40,872 bases of DNA from Oxalobacteraceae bacterium UBA6704 (lineage in GTDB: Bacteria > Pseudomonadota > Gammaproteobacteria > Burkholderiales > Burkholderiaceae_D). The position numbers were made by a program, and so were the translations under genes. The notes beneath the pieces are model-generated. The model saw only the letters and a program-made list of their open reading frames with translations. It searched no databases and was not told where the DNA came from. The DNA lies in NCBI GenBank assembly GCA_002454505.1, contig DKJA01000012.1:1-40872 (forward strand), written 5' to 3'. Below, in pieces: positions 1 to 8,288 of this stretch. The first letter of the stretch is position 1. Every line of letters begins with the position of its first letter.

Positions 1-84
1 CCCCGGGGTTGTTTTTGACGCTCGTAGATAATCAAGCAAAGTCAAAAACAACCCCGGGGACAGGCCCTTGCAGGGACAGTCCCC
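1..84. repeat. Compound palindromic intergenic repeat, cut by the window edge
   Basis: Two 19-base arms (1-19 and 41-59) are perfect reverse complements around a 21-base loop and begin or end in CCCCGGGG. They run straight into a second dyad at 56-84, in which GGGGAC (56-61) pairs with GTCCCC (79-84). The stretch 50-84 recurs with two mismatches, inverted, at 20295-20329, and its last 20 bases recur exactly at 20398-20417. It contains the 13-base words GGGGACAGGCCCT and AGGGACAGTCCCC, each with central CAG. It lies beyond the terminator of the next gene. The left end may be truncated. Confidence 0.85.
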
Positions 85-90
85 ACGAAA

Positions 91-125
91 AAAGCCGCCG
101 CCTGCGCTAGCAGGACGGCGGCTTT
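91..125 (-). terminator. Rho-independent terminator of the Lys/Ala-rich protein gene
   Basis: Read on the minus strand, AAAGCCGCCG pairs with CGGCGGCTTT around a partly paired interior containing the palindrome GCTAGC, and a T-run follows (the A-run at 88-93 on the plus strand). It starts about 25 bases past the stop codon of the gene at 152-628, so it is the natural end of that transcript. Confidence 0.85.
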
Positions 126-151
126 CTTTTAGCTCAGCAGCTTAGTGAAAC

Positions 152-628
152 TTAGTGCTTGGCAGCTTCCTTCTTCACATCAGCATTGGCCTTGGCCGTC
201 GCTTCAGCGGTCTTGGCAGCGGCCACGGCTTTATCCTTGTCCGCTTCGACCATTTTCTCGCCCAGCTTGGCGTCGGCTTTCGCGTCGGCTTTGGCAGCTT
301 TGGCATCGGCCTTGGCGATTTTCTTGTCGGCCTTGGCTTCCGCTTTCAGCTGGTCGTCAGCGGCGGCGTTGGCGACTTTTTCATTGGCTTTGGAGTGGGC
401 CTTGTCGGCTTTGGCGTGGGCCTTGGTTTTTTTCTCGTCGGCTTTCGACTGGGCCTTCGCTACGTCTTCGTTCGCGTCAGCAACTTTCTTGGCTTCTTTT
501 TCTTGCGCCTTGGCGATGTCTTTCTGGGCTTCGACCTGCGCTTTGTTCACGTCAGGATTCGTGGTGGTCTGGGCGTTGGCTGCGGTAGCGATGACGCCGG
601 CGATCAGGGTTGCGAGCAGTTTGTTCAT
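152..628 (-). CDS. Exported Lys/Ala-rich coiled-coil protein (TolA-like annotation)
   Basis: This encodes 158 residues. A signal peptide (MNKLLATLIAGVIATAANA, about residues 1-19) is followed by roughly 135 residues made almost entirely of Ala, Lys, Asp and Glu in irregular KADAKA/KAEAKA-like repeats, predicting one long charged helix or coiled coil in the periplasm. The start at 628 is chosen because AAAGG lies at the right distance upstream and a signal peptide follows. A longer frame reaches 811 but adds nothing recognisable. Similar proteins are often labelled TolA-like from composition alone; there is no TolA C-terminal domain or membrane anchor here. It is a single-gene unit with its own terminator. 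The exact function is unknown. Confidence 0.8.
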   Translation of the reverse strand: MNKLLATLIAGVIATAANAQTTTNPDVNKAQVEAQKDIAKAQEKEAKKVADANEDVAKAQSKADEKKTKAHAKADKAHSKANEKVANAAADDQLKAEAKADKKIAKADAKAAKADAKADAKLGEKMVEADKDKAVAAAKTAEATAKANADVKKEAAKH

Positions 629-722
629 GATATGTACCTTTCGAAATGGTTTTGGAGAGTCTTGTTTGCTTCTGTTTTGTTTCGTCACGTATCCAGAATA
701 ATTTTTCCGGCCGAAAAGTACT

Positions 723-736
723 GTGCGGTACCGCAC
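723..736. promoter_or_regulatory. Perfect 14-bp palindrome between two divergent genes
   Basis: GTGCGGTACCGCAC is perfectly self-complementary. It lies 95 bases upstream of the start of the Lys/Ala-rich protein gene (628, minus strand) and about 120 bases upstream of the exported protein gene (859, plus strand). Its position suits an operator for a dimeric regulator, but no regulator or promoter could be assigned. The rest of 629-858 holds no gene I can support. Confidence 0.35.
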
Positions 737-858
737 CATGAAACATCTTGTTGCTTTTCTTACTAAGACGGACTGAGCAGCGTGCTGATTGATACCCGCC
801 AATATCGGCACTATCCTGTCGCGACAATCATTCCAGGTCAGACCAACCGGATTGAAAA

Positions 859-1221
859 ATGAAGAACGTCATCATCGCGTGTGCCCTGTCGCTCCTGGCC
901 AGCAACAGCGCCGCCGACTGGGCCGAACGCTACCAGCCACTGTCGGCAAGCTATCTAATTTATTCAGGGGAGCCCGGGGAGCGTGCCGCACCAACCAGGA
1001 GCGATCGCAAGCTGACGATCTCCGTCAGGGGCGACGCGGCGCGAGAAATCTTTGATGCAATCGCGCCCGACGTAAAGGGCGTGGCATGTACTGCGGAGGA
1101 TGGCGAGCGCTTGCGTCGCAAGGGCGAAATATGGTGTTCCTACCGGCCCAGCGACGGCTACAAATGCTTCATGGGTTTCGATCTGCGCACCGGCAAACCC
1201 CATGCCGGTGCGAGCTGCTGA
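859..1221 (+). CDS. Small exported protein of unknown function
   Basis: This encodes 120 residues. The N-terminus (MKNVIIACALSLLASNSAA) is a signal peptide cleaved around residue 19, so the mature protein of about 100 residues should be periplasmic or secreted. The mature part has four cysteines (in VACTAED, IWCSYRP, YKCFMGF and the C-terminal Cys), which could form two disulfides. A Trp-Cys-Ser-x-Arg-Pro-x-Asp-Gly-Tyr-x-Cys core looks like a conserved family motif, but I do not recognise a named family. No Shine-Dalgarno sequence stands out. It converges on the M64 peptidase gene, with 10 bases between the stop codons. Confidence 0.75.
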   Translation: MKNVIIACALSLLASNSAADWAERYQPLSASYLIYSGEPGERAAPTRSDRKLTISVRGDAAREIFDAIAPDVKGVACTAEDGERLRRKGEIWCSYRPSDGYKCFMGFDLRTGKPHAGASC

Positions 1222-1231
1222 GCCTGCGGAC

Positions 1232-2653
1232 CTACTGCTTGCCCGGCCGCGAATACAGATCGATCGTCTGCTCGACCGCCTCGGCGCACACGGAGCAGAA
1301 CGCCTCGCTGCGGTCGAACATCAGGCACTGCTGCTGCGGACGGTAATAACCCTTGGCTTCATAGTTCGCGCCTTCGAAGGCGCCCACCGTCTTCGCGTGC
1401 GGCGCTTTCGAGAACAGCGCGTTCGTCCACGCCAGGTCTTCGCGGAACAGCTTGCTCATCTCGCTCTCCGGACGGTTCTCTTTGCGCAGCTGCGCACGCA
1501 CCTTCTGGTACTCGCGCGAATGGGCTTCGTATTCGTCCTTCGGCCACTGCGTCGGCAGCGGCGTGCCGGCCTTCACATACTTCTTCCATTTGACGTTGGC
1601 CGGGTCGTGCAGCGCCGTCACGTTCGGCTCCCATGGCTCGGCGCGTTCGCCGCTGGACTGGTAAGCCACCGGCGACGTGTAGTACTCGTCCGCTAGGCCG
1701 GCGAAGTGGTGGCCGAATTCGTGCACGAACAGGTAGTTGGCCCAGTCGCTGTTGGCCGCCGCGGTGCTGAACTGGCCGTAGATGCCGCCGCCGCCGTACG
1801 TGTCGTTATTCACCAGGATCTCGATGAATTCATATGGCGCGTGCTGGGCGATGTCGCGCAGCGCGCGGTTGTCCGTCGTCAGCACGTAGCGCTCGCTGCC
1901 GAAGATGTCGTAGCGGGCGTTCAGCGCCGACGAATGGTGCGTGTTCGTCGAAGGCCGGCTGACGCCAGATTCCTCAGTCGGCACCGCCAGGCCCCAAACG
2001 TTGAAGTCCTTTGCCCGCTCTTTGAAAGGCGAGACGGTGAACAGGTAGTCGGCCAGCTTCTTCGCCGTCTTCTCGAACTTGCCCAGCTCCGCCTTCGTAT
2101 AGCCGTCGCCGAGGATCAAGAGGTCGACCTTCTGCGGCGACGGACCCGACACGCGCAGCGGAATCGGCCTGGCCGGTGCCGCCGGCTGCTTGCGCACGAC
2201 GTCCAGCGCATCCGTGTCGACATCCACGCTCCACACGATCGAGAACTGATTCCGCTCGTCCCGCTTCAGGATACGCACCTTGACCGGCGCATCCGGTTTC
2301 GGGAACCGCACGGACTCGCCGAAGCCGCGCGTGGCCTTCGACGCTTCCTCGGTGGATTTCCATTCGCCGAAGATGGTCGAGAAGCCCCGCGAATAGAGCA
2401 GCTTGCCCGTTTTCGCGTCGACCACTTCCACCTTGTTGACGCCGCGGTCGGTGTCGTCCACCGTGCGCGTCATGTCGCCCGGCCACGGCAGCGGCTCGAT
2501 CACCACGCGGTCCATCGCATAGTTCTCGGCCAGCGCATTGCCGCTGTGGAGATAATCGACGCGGACGGTGGCGGGTTGGGCGGCGGCCGCGATGGCCGAC
2601 AATAAAGCGAGAAGCACACCGCCGGCGCGGCGGATCAGGGCAGACTGTTGCAT
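1232..2653 (-). CDS. Exported M64-family (IgA-peptidase-like) zinc metallopeptidase
   Basis: This encodes 473 residues. The start at 2653 is preferred to the upstream in-frame codon at 2698 because AGGAA lies just upstream and a signal peptide follows (about residues 1-26, ending AIAAAAQ). The N-terminal part (about 30-150) is a beta-rich M64 N-domain. The catalytic part begins near VDLLILGDGYTKAEL, and the zinc site is HEFGHHFAGLADEYY, with His311, Glu312 and His315 and a downstream Asp322-Glu323, the arrangement expected of M64. Family knowledge: Clostridium ramosum IgA protease is the namesake, but most proteobacterial members have no known substrate. Predicted location is the periplasm or outside. 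The gene is monocistronic and lies back to back with the sigma factor gene at 2757. Confidence 0.88.
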   Translation of the reverse strand: MQQSALIRRAGGVLLALLSAIAAAAQPATVRVDYLHSGNALAENYAMDRVVIEPLPWPGDMTRTVDDTDRGVNKVEVVDAKTGKLLYSRGFSTIFGEWKSTEEASKATRGFGESVRFPKPDAPVKVRILKRDERNQFSIVWSVDVDTDALDVVRKQPAAPARPIPLRVSGPSPQKVDLLILGDGYTKAELGKFEKTAKKLADYLFTVSPFKERAKDFNVWGLAVPTEESGVSRPSTNTHHSSALNARYDIFGSERYVLTTDNRALRDIAQHAPYEFIEILVNNDTYGGGGIYGQFSTAAANSDWANYLFVHEFGHHFAGLADEYYTSPVAYQSSGERAEPWEPNVTALHDPANVKWKKYVKAGTPLPTQWPKDEYEAHSREYQKVRAQLRKENRPESEMSKLFREDLAWTNALFSKAPHAKTVGAFEGANYEAKGYYRPQQQCLMFDRSEAFCSVCAEAVEQTIDLYSRPGKQ

Positions 2654-2756
2654 GAACTTTCCTTGAAATCGGACCGGCCGCCATTGTAGCCCGCGCACGC
2701 TTGCCCGCCGCCATAAAGGGCGCTACTCTGGATCACCCCATCCTTACAGGCGCACC

Positions 2757-3338
2757 GTGCCACACCAACCCGATCCAGAACAGCTCCGCGCATGGCTTGC
2801 CGGCGCCGCCCGCAACGACGCGGCCGCCTTCCGCGCGCTGTACGATGCCACGTCGCCGAAACTGTTTGGCTTCGCCGTGCGTATACTGCACAAGCACGAA
2901 CTCGCCGAGGAAGCGCTGCAGGAGGCTTATGTGTCGATCTGGCACGCCGCCGGCGCCTACCAGGCCAGCCTGTCAGCACCGATGACGTGGATGACGACCA
3001 TCGTGCGCAACAAGGCCCACGACATCGTGCGCCGCCTGGACAATCATGTGGAAATCGATGTGGACACCTTCAACCGCGCAGTAATGGAAGCCCTGGAAGA
3101 CACCGCCGCCGGCCCCGCCCGCGCGCACGAGCTGTCGGCCGACGCGCAGGCGCTCGCCTGGTGCATGGACACGCTGGAACGGCCGCAGCGCCAGACGATC
3201 GCGCTGGCGTTCTTCCATGAGTTGTCGCACAGCGAGGTAGCGCAGCAGTTGTCGCTGCCGATCGGTACCGTCAAGACGTGGATACGGCGCGGCCTCGACA
3301 AGCTGAAGACGTGCCTGGCACAGCGGGAGGCCGGATGA
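2757..3338 (+). CDS. ECF RNA polymerase sigma factor (SigK/RskA-associated type)
   Basis: This encodes 193 residues from a GTG start. Region sigma-2 spans about residues 20-90 (the stretch around LAEEALQEAYVSIWHAAGAY matches region 2.2-2.4). Region sigma-4 is at about 130-185 with the helix-turn-helix HSEVAQQLSLPIGTVKTWIR. The length is typical for group-4 sigma factors. The anti-sigma gene starts inside its last codons (ATGA overlap at 3335), so the two are translationally coupled. No copy of its own promoter could be recognised upstream. It probably controls envelope genes. The closest candidate is the DUF4331/HupE/TonB operon that converges on it, which is an inference from proximity only. 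Confidence 0.9.
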   Translation: MPHQPDPEQLRAWLAGAARNDAAAFRALYDATSPKLFGFAVRILHKHELAEEALQEAYVSIWHAAGAYQASLSAPMTWMTTIVRNKAHDIVRRLDNHVEIDVDTFNRAVMEALEDTAAGPARAHELSADAQALAWCMDTLERPQRQTIALAFFHELSHSEVAQQLSLPIGTVKTWIRRGLDKLKTCLAQREAG

Positions 3339-4024
3339 ATCACCGCGACCATCCGGAAGCCTGCGAACGGCTCGCCGCCGAATACGTCGTCGGCACATTG
3401 AAGGGTGGCGCGCGCCGCCGTTTCGAAGCCTGGCTGCATGGCGACGCCGCCCTGCGCCGCACCGTCGCCGAATGGCAGGCGCGGCTCGTGCCGCTGGCCG
3501 AATTCGCGCCGCCCGAGGCACCGCCGGCGCGCGTCTGGCAGGGCATCGAACGCCGCCTGCAATTGCGGGCGCCGGCAAAGTCATGGCGCGATCCGCTGCA
3601 GTGGTGGCGGCTGCTGGGCCTCGCGTCCACCGCCGTAGCGGCCGTGCTGGCCGGCGTGCTCGTGCTGCAGGAACCGGCCCCGCAGATCGACCGCATCGCC
3701 ACGCTGGCGGACGAACGCGCGCAAGTCGCGCTGCTGGTTACGTCGGACGAACGCAATGGCGTGATCGCCGTGCGCGTCGTCGGACAGACGCCGGTACCGG
3801 ACGACCGCACGCTGCAGCTGTGGGCCATCACGCAGCAGGGCACGCCCCGCTCGCTCGGCATCCTGGACGCCCGCGGCACGGCCACCTTCGCCCGCACGGA
3901 CCGGGCAGTGGGCAGCGATGTGGCCGCACTGGCGGTCAGCCTGGAGCCGAAAGGCGGGTCGCCGAATCCGGATGCGCCGACCGGGCCGGTGCTGTACAAG
4001 GGCGGCTGGGTGAACGTGAACTGA
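3335..4024 (+). CDS. RskA-type membrane anti-sigma factor
   Basis: This encodes 229 residues. A cytoplasmic anti-sigma domain (about 1-80, with the ERLAAEYVVGTLKGGARRRFE helix typical of the family) is followed by a single membrane helix at about 92-112 and a periplasmic RskA domain (about 115-229, ending PTGPVLYKGGWVNVN). It should hold the preceding ECF factor inactive at the inner membrane and release it after regulated proteolysis or signal binding. No Cys/His zinc-binding motif of the ZAS type is evident, so the mechanism is probably not redox sensing. Its stop codon is 7 bases from that of the convergent TonB receptor gene and there is no terminator between them. Confidence 0.9.
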   Translation: MNHRDHPEACERLAAEYVVGTLKGGARRRFEAWLHGDAALRRTVAEWQARLVPLAEFAPPEAPPARVWQGIERRLQLRAPAKSWRDPLQWWRLLGLASTAVAAVLAGVLVLQEPAPQIDRIATLADERAQVALLVTSDERNGVIAVRVVGQTPVPDDRTLQLWAITQQGTPRSLGILDARGTATFARTDRAVGSDVAALAVSLEPKGGSPNPDAPTGPVLYKGGWVNVN

Positions 4025-4031
4025 TGTCCGT

Positions 4032-6017
4032 TCAGAACGCGTAGGCCAGCGTCAGCCGGAACGTGCGCGGTTCGGCGGGATGGAAATGCACATCCTCGCG
4101 TGCCTGCGCCTCGCCGGGCAGCCGCGACTCGTAGAAGTAATCGATGTCGCTGACGGCCCGGTCGAACAGGTTGAAGCCGTCCAGCGTCACCTGCAGCCGC
4201 GGGCTGAAACGGTAGCCAATGCGCGCGTAAGCCAGCGTGGTGCCGTTCGAGCGCACGCTGTTGTCCTCGATGAGCGGACGGGGGCCGAAGTGGCGCAGGT
4301 TGAAGCCGGCGGACCATGGCTGCCCGGCCGGCGCGTATGTGACGCCGAACGACGCCATGCGTTCCAGCGCGCCCGGCACGCGGTCGCCTTCCGGTGCGAA
4401 CTCCGAATAGCGTGCGCGCGACACGGCCAGGTCCAGGTCCACCTGCAGCGGCCCGTTCGTGTAGTGGTTGTTCCACTCGATCCCGCGGCGGCGGCTGGCG
4501 CGGCTGGGCTCAGTGGTGCCGGCATCGCCCACGTACACCAGTTCCGAACCGCTGGCCAGGTGCCAGGCCGTCAGCGACATCTGCAAACCCGCGATCGCCT
4601 CGGTGCGCATGCCCGCTTCGACACCCCGCGTGCGCACCAGCGGCGTCACGCCATCGACCACGCCGCGCGCATCGTTGCTGTGAAAGCCGTGGCCCGCATT
4701 GACGAAGAATTCCGTATCGCGCCACGGCCCCATGATCACCGACAGTTTGGGCAGCACGATGGCGGCATCGTCGCTGCCCTTGCCGGTCACGTTGAAGCGG
4801 TAGGCGTCGCCGCGCAGGCCGGCCACGGTGCGCAGCCATGGCGTCCACTGCTGGGCGCTTTCCAGGAAAATGCCGGCGCTGGTTTCGCGCACGCGGTCTT
4901 CGCGCACGGTGGCACTGGTGCGCCGCGCGACGGTTTCGTACAGCCCCACCGGCGCCAGCCTGTCGGCACGCACCTGCACGCCGGCCTTGTTGCGCAGCTC
5001 GACGCCGCCCACCTTCTGCTGCCACGCCCAGCTGGTGTCAAAACCGGCCATCGTGCGCCGCTCGCTCTGCCGGAACTGGTCGCCCTCGTCCGGCCGGTCC
5101 AGCGCATAGGTGAAATTGCTGTACAGGTCCAGCATCGAGCGCACCGCATAAGCATTGATCTCCAGCCGGCCGCCGGACAGGTTGGCGTAGCGCGCATATG
5201 AAACGCTGTAGCGCGATGCCCGGCCGCCATCGGTCGGATCGAGACTGCCGAAGCGGCCGATGGCGTCGACGGCGCGCAGCGGAATCTGGTCCGTGCCGTT
5301 CCACCGGTTGCGGTAAGCCATCGCGGTGACGTGGTAGCCATTCTCGCGGTCGCCGCCGCTCCAGCGCAGCAGGCCGGAGATGCGCCGCACGTCTTCCGGC
5401 ACCGTCCACGGCCCGTCGTTGCGCTGCACGTCCAGGCCATACAGCAGCGAGCCGGTACTGTCGGCCAGCAGTGCGCGCCGGTAGCCATGTTCGCCGACGG
5501 TGGCGCTGGCGATCCCCTGCGGCAGGCTGTCCATGATGCCGATGCGCGCGCTGCCGGCCGACGCGAAGTCACCGTCCGCCGCCGTGTACGGACCCTTGCG
5601 GTAGTCGATGCGCTGTACCAGTTCCGGGATCAGGAAGTTCAGGTCCGTATAACCCTGGCCGTGCGCGTGGCTGCGCATATTGACCGGCATGCCATCGACA
5701 TAGGTGGCGAAATCGGTGCCGTGATCGAGATTGAAGCCGCGCAGAAAATACTGGTTGGCCTTGCCGTCGCCGCTGTGCTGCGTGACGGCGAGGCCCGGCA
5801 CGAACTCCAGCAGCTCGCCCGTGCGCAGCGCCGGCCGCGCGGCGATCAGCGCCGCGGTGACGGTGCCGGCACTGGCCGCATCGAAGCGGCCCACGCCGTT
5901 GTCGTAATGGCCCACCACTTCGACGACCGGCACCGCCGGCGTTGTCGGTTCTTCCGCCGCGCGGGCGCAGGCGGCCACCGCGAGCGCACAGCCCGCGGCC
6001 ATCGTGTGTCGTTTCAT
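4032..6017 (-). CDS. TonB-dependent outer-membrane receptor of the DUF4331/HupE operon
   Basis: This encodes 661 residues. The start at 6017 has GGAG upstream and is followed by a signal peptide (MKRHTMAAGCALAVAACARA). Next come a TonB-box-like VVEVVG, a plug domain (about 30-160, including LLEFVPGLAVTQHSGDGKAN and YFLRGFNLDHGTDFATYVDG) and a 22-strand-type barrel ending FRLTLAYAF with the C-terminal Phe needed for assembly. A histidine-rich plug segment, MRSHAHGQGYTDLNF, could contact a metal or a small chelate. It is the last gene of the five-gene operon and starts 1 base after the HupE/UreJ stop. Energised transport across the outer membrane is certain for the family; the substrate is not known. 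Confidence 0.92.
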   Translation of the reverse strand: MKRHTMAAGCALAVAACARAAEEPTTPAVPVVEVVGHYDNGVGRFDAASAGTVTAALIAARPALRTGELLEFVPGLAVTQHSGDGKANQYFLRGFNLDHGTDFATYVDGMPVNMRSHAHGQGYTDLNFLIPELVQRIDYRKGPYTAADGDFASAGSARIGIMDSLPQGIASATVGEHGYRRALLADSTGSLLYGLDVQRNDGPWTVPEDVRRISGLLRWSGGDRENGYHVTAMAYRNRWNGTDQIPLRAVDAIGRFGSLDPTDGGRASRYSVSYARYANLSGGRLEINAYAVRSMLDLYSNFTYALDRPDEGDQFRQSERRTMAGFDTSWAWQQKVGGVELRNKAGVQVRADRLAPVGLYETVARRTSATVREDRVRETSAGIFLESAQQWTPWLRTVAGLRGDAYRFNVTGKGSDDAAIVLPKLSVIMGPWRDTEFFVNAGHGFHSNDARGVVDGVTPLVRTRGVEAGMRTEAIAGLQMSLTAWHLASGSELVYVGDAGTTEPSRASRRRGIEWNNHYTNGPLQVDLDLAVSRARYSEFAPEGDRVPGALERMASFGVTYAPAGQPWSAGFNLRHFGPRPLIEDNSVRSNGTTLAYARIGYRFSPRLQVTLDGFNLFDRAVSDIDYFYESRLPGEAQAREDVHFHPAEPRTFRLTLAYAF

Positions 6018-6018
6018 G

Positions 6019-7140
6019 TCAGACTCCAGGAAGCTTGATGTCGAAGACGCGCTCGCCCAGCCACACGGCGGCGACCAGTGCGATCGCCAGCGAGCCGGCC
6101 GGCAGCAAAGCGCGGCGATAGGCGGTGGTGCCGCGCAGCGCGAACACCAGCGGCAGCAGCACCGCCACGATGGCCAGCTGGCCCAGCTCCACGCCCACGT
6201 TGAAGCCCAGCAGCGACAGCGCCAGCGCGCCGGACGGCAGGCCCAGGTCGGCCAGCACGGAGGCAAAGCCGAAGCCGTGCACGAGGCCGAACAGGAAGGC
6301 GGCCACCCAGCGCCGGCCCTGCACCACCGGCCAGATATTGTTCAATGCCGCCACCACCACCGAGGCGGCGATGGCCGATTCCACCCAGCGCGATGGCAGC
6401 GCGACCAGATGCAGTGCGGCCAATGTCAGCGTCAGCGAATGGGCCAGCGTGAAGGCACTGACCGTTTTCAACACGTCCGTTCCCGCATCGCGAATGCCCG
6501 GCACGCCCTGCCACTGGCCGCCGCGGCGCACCAGCACGGCCGGCAGCAGCAGCGAAACAAGGAACAGGATGTGGTCGTAGCCGATCCAGATGTGCCGCAC
6601 GCCTTCGCGCAGGTAGGCGAGGAACTGGCTGGCGCCGGACGGTTCGGCCAGCGCCAGCACCTGCGACGGCTGCTCGCCGCCGAGAATGGCGGTGCGCACC
6701 GTGCCGCCCGTATCGAGCCGCAGCAGGCCGCGGTGCTGGGCATCCGTGTCGGCAAACAGGCGGTAGGTGATCGCCAGCTGTGCAGGCGCGGACGGACAGG
6801 TTCCCTGCAGCGGCAGCACCGTGTAGGCGCCGTCGGTGTGGTCGTCCACCAGTTGCGCACCGGCGGTGAGCGTGCAGGCAGCGCCATCGGAGGCCAGTTG
6901 CAGCCGCGCCAGCGCATAGGCGGCGATGGCGGCATGGCGCCGGCGCAGCTCGTCCCAGGTGAGGCGGCCGTCGCCGTCGGCATCGAGGCCAATGGCGATG
7001 TCCAGGTCGCGCACGGCGATGTCCCACTGGCCTTCGATGCGGGTACCGTCCACGCGCAGCGTCAGGTAGCTGTCGCTGGGTTTGTGGGCCCATGCCGGCA
7101 GGTGCAGCACCAACAGGAGCAATGCGATGACGATCCTCAT
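6019..7140 (-). CDS. HupE/UreJ-type membrane protein with EF-hand loop
   Basis: This encodes 373 residues. A signal peptide is followed by a periplasmic domain (about 19-175) and then 6-7 membrane helices (about 185-365). Cleavage after AWA at residue 18 would leave His19 as the new N-terminus. A textbook EF-hand loop, D53-A-D55-G-D57-G-R-L-T-W-D-E64, suggests calcium binding in the periplasmic part. The membrane domain has His183-x5-Asp189-His190 (HIWIGYDH), His234 and His288 (GLVHGFGF), and resembles HupE/UreJ and nickel/cobalt permease signatures. The start at 7140 overlaps the TPR gene stop by 4 bases (ATGA). It is a candidate inner-membrane metal permease for the TonB receptor; the metal is unproven. 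Confidence 0.88.
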   Translation of the reverse strand: MRIVIALLLLVLHLPAWAHKPSDSYLTLRVDGTRIEGQWDIAVRDLDIAIGLDADGDGRLTWDELRRRHAAIAAYALARLQLASDGAACTLTAGAQLVDDHTDGAYTVLPLQGTCPSAPAQLAITYRLFADTDAQHRGLLRLDTGGTVRTAILGGEQPSQVLALAEPSGASQFLAYLREGVRHIWIGYDHILFLVSLLLPAVLVRRGGQWQGVPGIRDAGTDVLKTVSAFTLAHSLTLTLAALHLVALPSRWVESAIAASVVVAALNNIWPVVQGRRWVAAFLFGLVHGFGFASVLADLGLPSGALALSLLGFNVGVELGQLAIVAVLLPLVFALRGTTAYRRALLPAGSLAIALVAAVWLGERVFDIKLPGV

Positions 7141-8288
7141 GATGCCCTCCGCACCAGCGCGGCAACGGCCGTATCTTCCAGCCCGGTACCGCGCACCCAT
7201 TGCAGCACGGGCTGCAATGCCGCCTTGTCGCCGGCCGCGACACCCGCCTCCAGCAGCAGCCGTGTATCGGCCAGTTCCTTCTGCACGAACCAGTTGCGCT
7301 GCGCGAGCGCCAGTGCCGCTTTCGCATCGCCCAGCACATGCAGCGTGAAGCGCGCCTGTTCGCGCAGGTGCACCTGGTCGCCGCGCAGCGCCGCCGCATC
7401 GAAGCGGGCCTGCAGTTCCGCCTGGACGGGCGCCAGGCCGGCGCGGTAGCCAAGCCGTTTCAAGGCGATCGCCTGGCGCAGCAGCAGCGCATCCGCGCGC
7501 AGGTCGTCGCGCAGCAGCGCCGGCACCTGGTCGGCGCGGTCCTGGTCCAGCAGGAAGTCGGCGTAAGCACCCAGCAGATACAGATCGTGCGGCGCAATGC
7601 GGAGCGCTGCGCCGAAGCGCTGCTCGGCCACCACCGCATCGGCACGGCGGGCAGCCAGCTCGCCCAGCAGCGTCAATGCCCACACGCGCAGTTCGGGGCG
7701 TGCCGCGGTATCGCGCTGCAGCGTCATCGCCAGCAGCCGTTCGCTGCCGCGCATGCGCGCCGTGTTCGCGCTGGCCGATGCCAGGCAGGCAAACGCTTCG
7801 AGCTGGCCGGTCAATGTGGACAGCCGCGCGCAGCTGGCCGTGGCGGCGGCGTAATCGCCTTTCACCGCCTGCACCGTGGCCTGCGTCAGCCACGCCTGCG
7901 CGTCGCGCGGATCCTTGTCGGTGATGCGCCGCAGTTCGGCCAGCGACGCATCGAACTGGTGGCTGTTCTGCAGCAGCGTGGCACGCAGCAGCAGCACGCC
8001 GTTCGGTGCGTCCTTCTGCTGCTGCCATGGTGCCAGCACGGCCTGCGCCTGGCCGAAATAACGGGGATCGGCCGTGGCCCGGCCCAGCGCCACGTAGCGC
8101 CAGGCCAGTTCCAGGGCCGGTTCCACCGCCTGCGGGGCCGCGGCCTGCCGCGCACGCAGCGCCTGCAGGCCGTCGTCCCGCGCCGGCAGCAGCGCCACCA
8201 CTTCGCTGCCGGTACGCGGCAGCCGTGGCGCGGCACCCGCACCCCATGGCAGCAGCAATGCCGCCATGGCCCAGCACAGGCGCTTCAT
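7137..8288 (-). CDS. Exported TPR-like repeat protein
   Basis: This encodes 383 residues. A signal peptide (MKRLCWAMAALLLPWGAGA) is followed by all-helical, Ala/Leu/Arg-rich sequence with the alternating helix pattern of tetratricopeptide repeats (for example WLTQATVQAVKGDYAAATAS and FGAALRIAPHDLYLLGAYAD). It is therefore probably a periplasmic scaffold. The ATG at 8288 overlaps the stop codon of the lipoprotein gene by one base (TGATG), so translation is coupled. A GTG one codon upstream is less likely. The family recurs next to HupE/UreJ genes, to my recollection, but has no assigned biochemical activity. Confidence 0.82.
   Translation of the reverse strand: MKRLCWAMAALLLPWGAGAAPRLPRTGSEVVALLPARDDGLQALRARQAAAPQAVEPALELAWRYVALGRATADPRYFGQAQAVLAPWQQQKDAPNGVLLLRATLLQNSHQFDASLAELRRITDKDPRDAQAWLTQATVQAVKGDYAAATASCARLSTLTGQLEAFACLASASANTARMRGSERLLAMTLQRDTAARPELRVWALTLLGELAARRADAVVAEQRFGAALRIAPHDLYLLGAYADFLLDQDRADQVPALLRDDLRADALLLRQAIALKRLGYRAGLAPVQAELQARFDAAALRGDQVHLREQARFTLHVLGDAKAALALAQRNWFVQKELADTRLLLEAGVAAGDKAALQPVLQWVRGTGLEDTAVAALVRRAS

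Noticed and set aside
1..84. CRISPR repeats
   Set aside because: The repeated words are not regularly spaced, are inverted as often as direct, and no cas gene is present.
629..811. N-terminal extension of the Lys/Ala-rich protein
   Set aside because: The added residues show no signal peptide or domain, and a good ribosome-binding site and signal peptide start at 628.
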